Positions 7,237 through 13,935 of a DNA stretch of 16,308 nucleotides are shown piece by piece. The stretch comes from Ruminococcaceae bacterium UBA1213. GTDB lineage: Bacteria; Bacillota; Clostridia; Oscillospirales; Acutalibacteraceae. The stretch spans positions 20,163-36,470 of the forward strand of contig DBXL01000010.1 of the NCBI GenBank assembly GCA_002309275.1. The letters are read 5' to 3'. The position numbers and the translations under genes are program-made. The notes under the pieces were generated by a model that did not search any database, was not told the DNA's origin, and saw nothing but the letters and a program-made list of their open reading frames with translations. Within the stretch, counting starts at the first letter, position 1, and each line of letters starts with the position of its first letter.

Positions 7237-7860
7237 TTATCTCCAGACGTTTTTGGGAAGTCCATAGCGTTCTGCAAGGTCGTCAACCGCCCATATATTC
7301 ATCGGCTGACCGATAGCATTGAATTTCCACTCGCCGTCTTTTCTGTAAAGCTCGCCGAATACCATTGCACACTTACCGTTATAGTCCTCTGAAGAAAGAT
7401 TGTATATGCAGAGTTCTTTATTGGTATCAGCGTCAACGATACGGATAAATGCATTGTTTATCATGCCGAAATGCTGATTGCGTTCATTTGCCTGATATAT
7501 GCTTACAACGAAAACGATTCTGTCATATTCCATAGGAAGCCTTGAAAGCTCTACCATGATTTGCTCATCATCACCTTGACCGCCGCCTGTAAGGTTATCG
7601 CCTCTGTGAATTACACAGCCTGTCGGGTGATTGAGGTTATTGAAGAATACAACATCCTGTCTTTGTGTAATCCTGCCCTTCTGGAGAACAAATGCCATAG
7701 CGTCACAGTCAAAATCCTGCACACTTCTGCCGCCGAAGAGTCTGCCGAATCCACTGGGCTTCTGAGCCTCGTCCCAGCCAAGACCTACCATTACACGCTT
7801 TAAACCTGAATTTCCTTTTGTAAGGTCAACTTTCTGACCTTTTTTAAGACTTACACTCAT
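7237..7860 (-). CDS. TerD-family protein, divergent fourth member (207 aa)
   Basis: A TerD-fold protein from a different subgroup than the other three. It keeps GLGWD (26-30), a DFDCDAMAF block (49-57), FFNN (72-75), GDNLTGG (87-93) and GDDEQI (96-101), so the acidic calcium-binding positions are present. It carries a short Gly/Arg-rich insertion after GLGWD (residues 31-48, containing PSGFGRLFGG). The C-terminus departs from the AAGYRGGL ending, giving IGQPMNIWAVDDLAERYG instead. It is the first terD transcribed, 21 bases after the ATPase-like gene, with GAGG ten bases before ATG. Being distinct, it probably has its own role rather than adding dosage. A 59-base gap with a heptamer repeat separates it from copy 3. 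Confidence 0.95.
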   Translation of the reverse strand: MSVSLKKGQKVDLTKGNSGLKRVMVGLGWDEAQKPSGFGRLFGGRSVQDFDCDAMAFVLQKGRITQRQDVVFFNNLNHPTGCVIHRGDNLTGGGQGDDEQIMVELSRLPMEYDRIVFVVSIYQANERNQHFGMINNAFIRIVDADTNKELCIYNLSSEDYNGKCAMVFGELYRKDGEWKFNAIGQPMNIWAVDDLAERYGLPKNVWR

Positions 7861-7881
7861 TGTAAATTTTCCTCGCTTTCT

Positions 7882-9768
7882 TTATTTGATAATTTTTTTC
7901 AGTGATGAAATTTTATCATCAAGTATGATTATATCAGCCGCATTTTTTGCGGTATCGCTTGCACTCTGAAAAGCGATTGACAAATCCGCTTTTTTCATCA
8001 GGGAAATATCATATACACTCCCTGCAACAACCGCTGTTTTGATACGTCTGTTTTTCAGCATTTCAAGCAATTTCACCTTGTCACTCGGCAAAATCTCCGC
8101 AATTACTTTTATATCGGACAAATTTTCCTCTGTGACTTCGGAAATATGTTTGATGTCGCTGAGATTTTGTGCCAATCCTGCATTTTGTGCAGTGACAAAC
8201 GCACATTCTTTTGTATCGCTTGTAAGCATGATGATTTGTACATGATTGTTCTGAACAAATCTCGAAACATCTGCATTGATATTATCTTTCAGTGACACAG
8301 TACCTATCAGTGTATATCTGCCATTTTTGATTTTTGCCGCTGCAACAACTCTGCAGCCCTGCACAGACTTTTCCGAAACATATTTAAGAATTTTCTCTCG
8401 GTCAATATTTTTCTGAGTGCCGTCTGCACCCATGCAGAATTCACACATATTTACTATTTTTTCCGCATTTCCCTTTATGTAAACCGTTCCCTCAACAGAT
8501 ACTGCTTCCGAATACCTCTTTTCAATGTCATAGCCCTTTAATTTCAAGGGCTTCTGCCTGATAACGGTATCCATGACATCGGCACTTATCAAATAGGATA
8601 AAATTGCCCTGTCGGTTTTTTCACCGCCTACCGCTGTCGCATTTCCTGCATTGGAGCTGTTATTCATGCCTGCGGATATACAAAACTCTGCCAGAAATTC
8701 TTCTGACACATTTTTGAAATTTTCAACTTTCCCGCCGTCACCGTCAGAAACTTCATAAACTGTAAATCTGCCGTCAGTAAATACCCCTGTTTTGTCTGCA
8801 AGAACGGCTTTTATTTTTCCTATACTCGACAGTGCTTTTATATCTTTCACAAATATGTTCTTTGCAAGAAATTTTTCAAGCCTGCCGTAAACATAGCCCC
8901 TCTTTAATATATCCATGCCTTTTTTAACAAAAAATCCTGCCATTCCCAACACTGCAAGCACTGACGATACCAATGCCAATATTTTATATATATCGGTATT
9001 TTTGAAATTCAGCAAAGATACAAGAACGGCTGTTAATATACAGAATCCCAGCGCATAGCCGAAAAAAGCTTTTCTTGTCAGAAGTCCGCCGAAACTTATT
9101 TTCGGCATTTCCTTTATTTTGACATCACTCTTTAATGCACGTCTGCCGTAAAGAGTCTTATCTCCGACAGCCTTTACATACATATATGCCTCGCCCTCTG
9201 TGACAACATCTCCCCTATGCACATAATATCTGTTTTTCAGGTCGTCTGTATCATAATTTTTTATCCTGTCAGGTGCAGGGACTTTTTCAGCGTCACCCTC
9301 ACCCCCCAGAAAACTTTGGTCAACTTTTATCCTGCCCCAGACAATTTCACCGTCAGCGGATATTTTGTCGCCGTTCTGCAGAAGTACCATGTCACCCACA
9401 ACAACCTGATTGAATTGTATCTCCATCATATTGCCGTCACGCACAACTTTTACAGACTGTTTGGTTTTATCGCCGTCAAATGCATTTTTTTCACTTACAG
9501 CATTTTTGCCCTCAGCGACTGCCGAAACTGTGCAGAATATTATCAATGAAACAAGCGTTTCCACAGGCACAAGCCACGATAAATGCCCTGTTAAAAAAAT
9601 CACCGCCTGAACTGCAAAACACAAAAGTCCCAGAAGCATAAACGGATTTTTAAGCATATCCAAAAACCTCTGCATAAACGGCACTTGCGGTATTTGTGTA
9701 ATCTCATTCAATCCATATTCTTTACGGCTTCTCTCAACCTCTCTTGAAGAAAGTCCATTCAATCTCAT
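7882..9768 (-). CDS. Degenerate, C-terminally truncated P-type ATPase-like protein (628 aa)
   Basis: The protein has the layout of a P2-type cation ATPase up to the P domain: two helices (about 41-60 and 65-85), an actuator domain, two helices (235-253 and 261-282), a P domain with DKTG at 325-328, an N domain with KGNAEKI (432-438), and PSDK (561-564). Several signatures are altered. TGES is GGEG (155-158, Glu kept). The helix-4 PEGL proline motif is missing. DKTGT ends in Val (329). TGD is TSD (516-518). TGDGVND is VAGSVYD (581-587), losing the first Asp and the Asn but keeping the last Asp. It ends right after ADIIILDD, so helices 5-10 are absent; family members usually have about 850-900 residues. 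The next gene starts 21 bases on and the frame is unbroken, so this is probably a maintained sensor or scaffold, not a pump. AAAGGA precedes ATG. Confidence 0.92.
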   Translation of the reverse strand: MRLNGLSSREVERSRKEYGLNEITQIPQVPFMQRFLDMLKNPFMLLGLLCFAVQAVIFLTGHLSWLVPVETLVSLIIFCTVSAVAEGKNAVSEKNAFDGDKTKQSVKVVRDGNMMEIQFNQVVVGDMVLLQNGDKISADGEIVWGRIKVDQSFLGGEGDAEKVPAPDRIKNYDTDDLKNRYYVHRGDVVTEGEAYMYVKAVGDKTLYGRRALKSDVKIKEMPKISFGGLLTRKAFFGYALGFCILTAVLVSLLNFKNTDIYKILALVSSVLAVLGMAGFFVKKGMDILKRGYVYGRLEKFLAKNIFVKDIKALSSIGKIKAVLADKTGVFTDGRFTVYEVSDGDGGKVENFKNVSEEFLAEFCISAGMNNSSNAGNATAVGGEKTDRAILSYLISADVMDTVIRQKPLKLKGYDIEKRYSEAVSVEGTVYIKGNAEKIVNMCEFCMGADGTQKNIDREKILKYVSEKSVQGCRVVAAAKIKNGRYTLIGTVSLKDNINADVSRFVQNNHVQIIMLTSDTKECAFVTAQNAGLAQNLSDIKHISEVTEENLSDIKVIAEILPSDKVKLLEMLKNRRIKTAVVAGSVYDISLMKKADLSIAFQSASDTAKNAADIIILDDKISSLKKIIK

Positions 9769-9778
9769 TTTCTCTTAT

Positions 9779-9817
9779 CCTTTCAAGAAAAGGCTTTTAT
9801 ATAAATTATAACCTTTT
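9779..9817 (-). other. Alternative pairings in the Ter operon leader
   Basis: Three short segments of the predicted leader can pair in two ways. CCTTT (minus strand, near 9789-9793) can pair with AAAGG at 9779-9783, which includes the ribosome site of the ATPase-like gene, or its longer form CCTTTT (9788-9793) can pair with AAAAGG at 9812-9817. The stems are only 5-6 pairs, so this is a weak hint of translational control. Confidence 0.25.
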
Positions 9818-9827
9818 ATTATTAGTA

Positions 9828-9856
9828 ATTATACTTGATATTGTTAATTTTGTCAA
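9828..9856 (-). promoter_or_regulatory. Consensus sigma-A promoter of the Ter operon
   Basis: On the minus strand, TTGACA (9851-9856) is followed by exactly 17 bases and TATAAT (9828-9833), a perfect match to the housekeeping consensus in both boxes and spacing. Transcription should begin near 9821, leaving a leader of about 50 bases before the ATPase-like gene. No obvious alternative-sigma motif or long operator palindrome is seen beside it. Confidence 0.9.
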
Positions 9857-9865
9857 TACAAGCAC

Positions 9866-9905
9866 AAAAAATCGAGGGAATATGAATGAAATCCATACTC
9901 CCCCG
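9866..9905 (-). terminator. Rho-independent terminator after the symporter gene
   Basis: The arms 9894-9905 and 9873-9884 form a 12-pair stem on the minus-strand transcript (two G-U pairs) with a 9-base loop, followed by a run of six U (9866-9871). It lies just after the symporter stop codon and ten bases before the -35 box of the Ter promoter, so it insulates the Ter operon from symporter transcription. Confidence 0.92.
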
Positions 9906-9914
9906 AAAGTGATT

Positions 9915-11438
9915 TTACTCTTTCCAGACTACTTCATCTTCCACAAAGCCGTCTTTCTTTTTCTTGTTGATAACTGCCTTTGCAATAAATCCGCTGACGA
10001 ATACCAGCGCCGAAACAATCCAGCCTGCAACGATTTGTGCCCATATCGGATAACCGCCATAGCTGCCGCCATTCTGTCCGAAAAGGACTATCATGTTCCA
10101 TACAAACAGGGCTGTCAGCAGTACAGGCGATACAAATTTAATGGAATAGGCAAACCACCAGTAAGGCGTTTTAAATTTCTTTGTATTCCTGTTGACTTCG
10201 GCAAGAATTTTTTTGAGGCTGAATGTCCAGCCGATTGCGATACATTCCAGAATGCCTATTAAAATAAGATTTATCTGATTTGTCCAGTTATCGACTATAT
10301 CCAGCCATGCAAGACCTGCCTGAGTAGTGAATACCAGTGAGATAAGACCGCATATTGCACATACAGAAATAGTAACTGTTTTCGGCTTTAAATGGAACTT
10401 ATCCGCAACCGCTGCCGATACACCTTCCACTATCGAGAATGCGGAGTCGATTGCAAGAGTGATGAGCATTAAATAGAATATTGCACCGAATACGGCATTC
10501 AGCCAGCCTATATTAGTAAGATTTACGATAGCCTGCGGATATACAATGAATGCCGTTGCGATACCGCTTGCAGTCACTTTGTCAAGCATACCCGTACCGC
10601 CCATTGTCGAGAACATAACAATTCCTGAGAGTACACTAATAGCCATATCGGAGAATGCAATAATAACAGCGTCCATAGCAATATTGGCATCATCACCCAG
10701 ATAGGAACCGTATGCAAACATAATTGCCATCATAATGGACAAGCTGTAAAATACCTGTCCGACAGCGTCAACCCACAGTGACGGATCTGCCAATGCCGAA
10801 AAATCGGGTATAAAGAACACTTTCAGTCCGTCCATTGCACCTGACATGGTACAGCCCTTTACTGCCATTATCAAGAGAAGTATAACAGGGGCAAATACCG
10901 TAAATTTGACAACTTTACTTACAGAACTTGCACCGTTTCTGATACAATAGAATATCAATCCCCATGCAACAAGCGTGCATAAAAGCACTTCGCCTGGAAT
11001 GTCAGCCCCCTCAATAGCCCCCGTTGTCTTTGACAGCTCAAAAAACAGACCTGCCGCTTTTTCGGAATTGCCCGTCATTCCTGCAAACTGCCATGAATTG
11101 ACAAACATGAGAATTACCCATGCAAATACAACTGCATAGTAGCATACGATTACAAATGCATTGCTTGTAGCCGCCCAGCCGATAAATTCCGCTTTCTTGT
11201 TAATACCACGCATGGACTCTATTGCACCCTTGCGGAACTTTCTTGAAATAGAAATTTCCATCATCAAAAGCGGAATACCCATTACTACCATTGCAATCAG
11301 ATACACTAAAAGAAATGTACCTCCGCCATGCTTTGCGGCAAGTCCGGGAAATCTCCATGCATTTCCAAGTCCGACGGCTGAACCTACTGCAGCGAGGATA
11401 AATGTAAATCTCGATCCCCACTGACCTCTTTTTTCCAT
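9915..11438 (-). CDS. Sodium-dependent amino-acid symporter, NSS/SNF family (507 aa)
   Basis: This is an inner-membrane transporter that couples sodium entry to uptake of an amino acid or related compound. The N-terminus has the family signature: GSRFTFILAAVGSAVGLGN (8-26) leads into NAWRFP (26-31), the unwound part of helix 1 that binds substrate and sodium. About 11-12 hydrophobic helices follow, and the protein ends in a short Lys-rich and acidic tail. Length fits bacterial relatives such as LeuT and MhsT (about 450-520). The substrate cannot be read from the sequence. I chose ATG at 11436-11438 because an AGGAG lies 11 bases upstream; an earlier in-frame ATG (11459) would place that ribosome site inside the gene. 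It has its own promoter and terminator and is probably unrelated to the Ter genes on either side. Confidence 0.94.
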   Translation of the reverse strand: MEKRGQWGSRFTFILAAVGSAVGLGNAWRFPGLAAKHGGGTFLLVYLIAMVVMGIPLLMMEISISRKFRKGAIESMRGINKKAEFIGWAATSNAFVIVCYYAVVFAWVILMFVNSWQFAGMTGNSEKAAGLFFELSKTTGAIEGADIPGEVLLCTLVAWGLIFYCIRNGASSVSKVVKFTVFAPVILLLIMAVKGCTMSGAMDGLKVFFIPDFSALADPSLWVDAVGQVFYSLSIMMAIMFAYGSYLGDDANIAMDAVIIAFSDMAISVLSGIVMFSTMGGTGMLDKVTASGIATAFIVYPQAIVNLTNIGWLNAVFGAIFYLMLITLAIDSAFSIVEGVSAAVADKFHLKPKTVTISVCAICGLISLVFTTQAGLAWLDIVDNWTNQINLILIGILECIAIGWTFSLKKILAEVNRNTKKFKTPYWWFAYSIKFVSPVLLTALFVWNMIVLFGQNGGSYGGYPIWAQIVAGWIVSALVFVSGFIAKAVINKKKKDGFVEDEVVWKE

Positions 11439-11465
11439 AAAAAAACACACTCCTATCATAATTTT

Positions 11466-11480
11466 ATTGTTAAAAACAAT
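11466..11480 (-). promoter_or_regulatory. Small palindrome at the symporter transcription start
   Basis: ATTGTT and AACAAT are separated by three bases, forming a perfect 6-base inverted repeat at about +2 to +16 of the predicted transcript. It could be a repressor operator, but in AT-rich DNA a match this short can arise by chance. Confidence 0.25.
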
Positions 11481-11488
11481 TAAAGGTT

Positions 11489-11518
11489 ATTATATCATAG
11501 TGTATAACATTTTTTCAA
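11489..11518 (-). promoter_or_regulatory. Sigma-A promoter of the symporter gene
   Basis: On the minus strand, TTGAAA (11513-11518) is followed by 18 bases and TATAAT (11489-11494). The transcript would start near 11482, giving a leader of about 45 bases that includes the AGGAG ribosome site. Confidence 0.75.
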
Positions 11519-11548
11519 TAGTAAAAAAGAATTATAGGCAAAAATATG

Positions 11549-11923
11549 TCATTTTTTAGTCTTTCTTAAAACAACCTCATATACACCGAGCAAAATACAG
11601 CCTGCCGCATAACAGATAATATCTTTCCAATCAAAAGAAGTTCCGATAATTGCTCTCAAAACGGGATTTTTCACACCGAGAATATCCGCAATATGAAATC
11701 CCTGCAGTATTTCCACCATTACCGAAAATACAAAAACCGCCAAAGGCAGAAAGAAATATTTTTCGGGAATGACGATTCTCACTAAAGCATATATTGTCAT
11801 TACTACTATCACATCTCCCAAATACGGGCGGACAAATCCGTCATGCACAAATACTCCTATAATGACTTCTATAATGACCAATACTGCAAATAGTATCCCA
11901 TAAAACAATCTTTTATTTTTCAA
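11549..11923 (-). CDS. DUF2809-type small membrane protein (124 aa)
   Basis: This small integral membrane protein has about four hydrophobic helices (near residues 6-26, 38-52, 57-75 and 103-118). The pattern RPYLGDVIVVMTIYALVR (32-49), an Arg-containing loop leading to a GD followed by a hydrophobic helix, and the later EILQGFHIADILG resemble the DUF2809 family, whose function is unknown. The start is TTG at 11921-11923 with AGGGAG just upstream (four bases); no in-frame ATG or GTG precedes it before a stop. No clear promoter is visible between it and the telA terminator, so it may depend on partial read-through. Nothing ties it functionally to the Ter genes. Confidence 0.8.
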   Translation of the reverse strand: MKNKRLFYGILFAVLVIIEVIIGVFVHDGFVRPYLGDVIVVMTIYALVRIVIPEKYFFLPLAVFVFSVMVEILQGFHIADILGVKNPVLRAIIGTSFDWKDIICYAAGCILLGVYEVVLRKTKK

Positions 11924-11949
11924 ATATCTCCCTCATTTCAAACACAAAT

Positions 11950-11980
11950 CCGAAACTGCCGTTTATCACGACAATTTCGG
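11950..11980 (-). terminator. Strong hairpin terminating the telA unit
   Basis: The arms 11969-11980 and 11950-11961 pair over 12 positions (two G-U) around a 7-base loop in the minus-strand transcript. The following bases are U-rich but broken (AUUUGUGUUU), so termination may be partial, allowing some read-through into the small membrane protein gene. Confidence 0.75.
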
Positions 11981-11989
11981 ATTGAAATA

Positions 11990-12010
11990 ACTGCACATTG
12001 CTAATTGTAA
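11990..12010. repeat. Heptamer repeat beside the telA stop codon (three units)
   Basis: The units are actgcac (11990-11996), attgcta (11997-12003) and attgtaa (12004-12010). Together with two bases before it, the stretch 11988-12010 matches 7214-7236 at 22 of 23 positions. Both copies directly abut a stop codon. Confidence 0.75.
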
Positions 12011-13198
12011 TCAGGGTTTCAACTGTTTCATGGGGTCTCCGCCCTCTTCCATGAGCTTTCTTCTTCTTTCTTCGCTGGCTTCCATTTTCTGTATGCGTTT
12101 TTCGCCCTCATCTGCAAGCTCACGGAACTGCTGAATCGTATTCTTCATCTGCGGGAGAGCCTTTGTCTTATAGTTGCTTACAGCGTCAAGAGCCTCGAAT
12201 GTATTGGCAAAAGCATCTTTAAGAGTATCAACAGAAACACTTGACTGCATAGCTTGCTGCTGAATGCTTGCACCCTGCTCTTTGAGCATTTTGGAGGTAG
12301 CACCGATAAGCTTATTGGTAGCTTCGTTGACGGCATTTACCTTTTCAAGAACGATTTTCTGATTGTACAAGGCACTTGCAACTGTTACGGCTATCTTCAA
12401 TGCCGAAACAGTTACATTTTCGGCTCTCTCAACGGCACGAATCAATTCTTTGTTATTACGTCTTACAATTTCCATAGCTACAATACCCTGCATATTAACA
12501 GCCTGCATTTGCTGCATATCCATGATTTTCTGACGAAGCGGGAACAATACTTCTTCTTCTATGAATTTAATTCTCTCCTCATCGACATTTTCAATTTTAG
12601 CCTTTTCAATAGCGGCTGAAATGGACTCGTCCATCTGAGTGCCCATTTCTATCTGCTGATTGAGCTTCTTTGTGAGGTCACGCAAAGACATCTGTTCAAT
12701 TTCAAGCGTCGTATTGTCATTTTTAAGAACTGCCTTGCCCTCTGCAAGAGAATCTATTGTTTTGGCAATGATAGCGTCAGCTCTCTCATACTTTGTAAAA
12801 TACGACCTTGCAGGGTTGAACATCTTTCCGAAAACGCCTCTTTTGGTGAAGTCGATACCTGACGGATCAAGTTCTTTCATCTGCATGGAGAGTTCCGAAA
12901 GACCGCTTACAACAGCACCGTTTTCACCGCCCATTTTACTCAAATCAACAAGACGTACATTGAGCATATCATTCTTTTGTGTGGATTTCTCGACAATATC
13001 CTGACCGAAGCTGTCTATTGAAGAAATAATGCCACGTCTTTCCTCAAGGGAATCCAAGTCAAAAGTCATCAAATTCTGAGTGTTGCTGTCAGCAACCTTT
13101 TCCAATTTTACCTTTACTTCAGGGGCTGGGGCTACCGCCTCCGCCTCTTTTTCCTTTACTTCATCCAAATCGGCTAAATCCATTGAAAATCCTGCCAT
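12011..13198 (-). CDS. telA: TelA-family toxic-anion resistance protein (395 aa)
   Basis: TelA (KlaA/YaaN/YceH group) proteins are linked to resistance to tellurite and other toxic anions and to membrane-stress responses; their molecular activity is not established. The protein is almost fully helical with no membrane segment. Diagnostic blocks are NPARSYFTKYERADAIIAKT (128-147) and the signature near 243-281 with EIVRRNNKELI followed by VSALKIAVTVASALYNQ. The N-terminal 40 residues are acidic and Ala/Pro/Glu-rich, and the C-terminus is charged. Length is close to the family norm (about 360-400). ATG at 13196-13198 has GAGG eight bases upstream. It is the last gene of a three-gene unit with the XpaC-family and two-helix membrane proteins. 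The pairing with XpaC matches xpaC-yaaN of Bacillus subtilis. Confidence 0.93.
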   Translation of the reverse strand: MAGFSMDLADLDEVKEKEAEAVAPAPEVKVKLEKVADSNTQNLMTFDLDSLEERRGIISSIDSFGQDIVEKSTQKNDMLNVRLVDLSKMGGENGAVVSGLSELSMQMKELDPSGIDFTKRGVFGKMFNPARSYFTKYERADAIIAKTIDSLAEGKAVLKNDNTTLEIEQMSLRDLTKKLNQQIEMGTQMDESISAAIEKAKIENVDEERIKFIEEEVLFPLRQKIMDMQQMQAVNMQGIVAMEIVRRNNKELIRAVERAENVTVSALKIAVTVASALYNQKIVLEKVNAVNEATNKLIGATSKMLKEQGASIQQQAMQSSVSVDTLKDAFANTFEALDAVSNYKTKALPQMKNTIQQFRELADEGEKRIQKMEASEERRRKLMEEGGDPMKQLKP

Positions 13199-13243
13199 TT
13201 TAAAAACCTCGCTTTCTAAATATATAAAAATTCATGTGAATTT

Positions 13244-13921
13244 TCACGCTTTTTCATCTTTATCTTCTTCACCGTCATCTTTTGTCAGTTCATCAAGAAG
13301 GGCATTGATTGCCTTTTTTTCTTCCTCTTTCTTTTTTTCCTCTTCTTTTGTCAGTTCATCAAGCAGAGCATTGGTTGCTTTTTTTTCTTCCTCTTTCTGA
13401 AGCTTCTCTTCGATGGTCTGCCTTTTGGCACGTTCCATTTTTGCACGGCGTTCTTTTTCTTTCTGGTCATCTTCAAAAAGCATTCTGTCGCCCTCATCAT
13501 CTCTTGAAACGCCTGCCGCACAGTCAACAGCTGCAAGGGCTGCCCAGCTTGCAGTCACTACGGGTACAAAGCTTATAAAGAATGTTAAAAAGAATATCTC
13601 CCAGTTGAAGTCATTCGGATCTTTTTTATGATATACTTCTTCCGTATATTTTTCGCCATAGTAGCTGTATGTTTTCGTTTCATAGTAGCCAAATCTTTCA
13701 GGCTGTTTTATCGTTATCATATTTCCTGCAAATATTGCCATTATCACGGCAAATATCGCCCCTGTCCATACAACTCCGCTGATAACGCCTCTTGCCCTTG
13801 CAACTTCACTTCTTCTTCGGAGTGCCTTATTGACTTTCTCTTTTCTGACTTTCTTCTTGGCATCTCCTATTCTAAAAAACTTACGTTTATTTGTACTTAC
13901 TGTTTTTTTAGAACTTCTCAT
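13244..13921 (-). CDS. Two-helix membrane protein with repeated charged tail, unknown function (225 aa)
   Basis: I do not recognise a family. The first 44 residues are highly basic. Two hydrophobic helices (about 45-69 and 108-136) flank a Tyr-rich, probably external loop (75-100, with YYETKTYSYYGEKY). The C-terminal 85 residues are a charged helix rich in Lys and Glu, ending acidic. Within it a 22-residue unit occurs twice; the core EEEKKATNALLDELTK (177-192) reappears as EEEKKAINALLDELTK (199-214). Both termini are probably cytoplasmic. It lies between the XpaC-family gene (14-base gap) and telA (45-base gap), so it may be the membrane adaptor joining TelA to the membrane. GGGAG lies eight bases before ATG. 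The frame is secure; the role is inference. Confidence 0.85.
   Translation of the reverse strand: MRSSKKTVSTNKRKFFRIGDAKKKVRKEKVNKALRRRSEVARARGVISGVVWTGAIFAVIMAIFAGNMITIKQPERFGYYETKTYSYYGEKYTEEVYHKKDPNDFNWEIFFLTFFISFVPVVTASWAALAAVDCAAGVSRDDEGDRMLFEDDQKEKERRAKMERAKRQTIEEKLQKEEEKKATNALLDELTKEEEKKKEEEKKAINALLDELTKDDGEEDKDEKA
13279..13397 (-). repeat. 66-base direct repeat inside the two-helix membrane protein gene
   Basis: About 53 bases at 13279-13331 recur at 13345-13397 with only a few mismatches, giving a 66-base period (22 codons). The mismatches change Thr to Ile in the repeated NALLDELTK helix. The repeat is in frame and AT/purine-rich. Confidence 0.85.
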
Positions 13922-13935
13922 TGTTTTATCTCCCT

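Noticed and set aside
7882..7900. Frameshift as the cause of the short P-type ATPase
   Set aside because: The next gene starts 21 bases after the stop with its own ribosome site, and no remnant of helices 5-10 exists in any frame nearby.
9744..10262. Plus-strand open frame of 172 codons over the Ter promoter and symporter 3' end
   Set aside because: It crosses a strong promoter and terminator of the other strand and the conserved symporter C-terminus; nothing supports translation.
11439..11459. Earlier start for the symporter at 11459
   Set aside because: The AGGAG ribosome site would then lie within codons 2-4, and homologues begin close to the MEKRGQWGSR segment.
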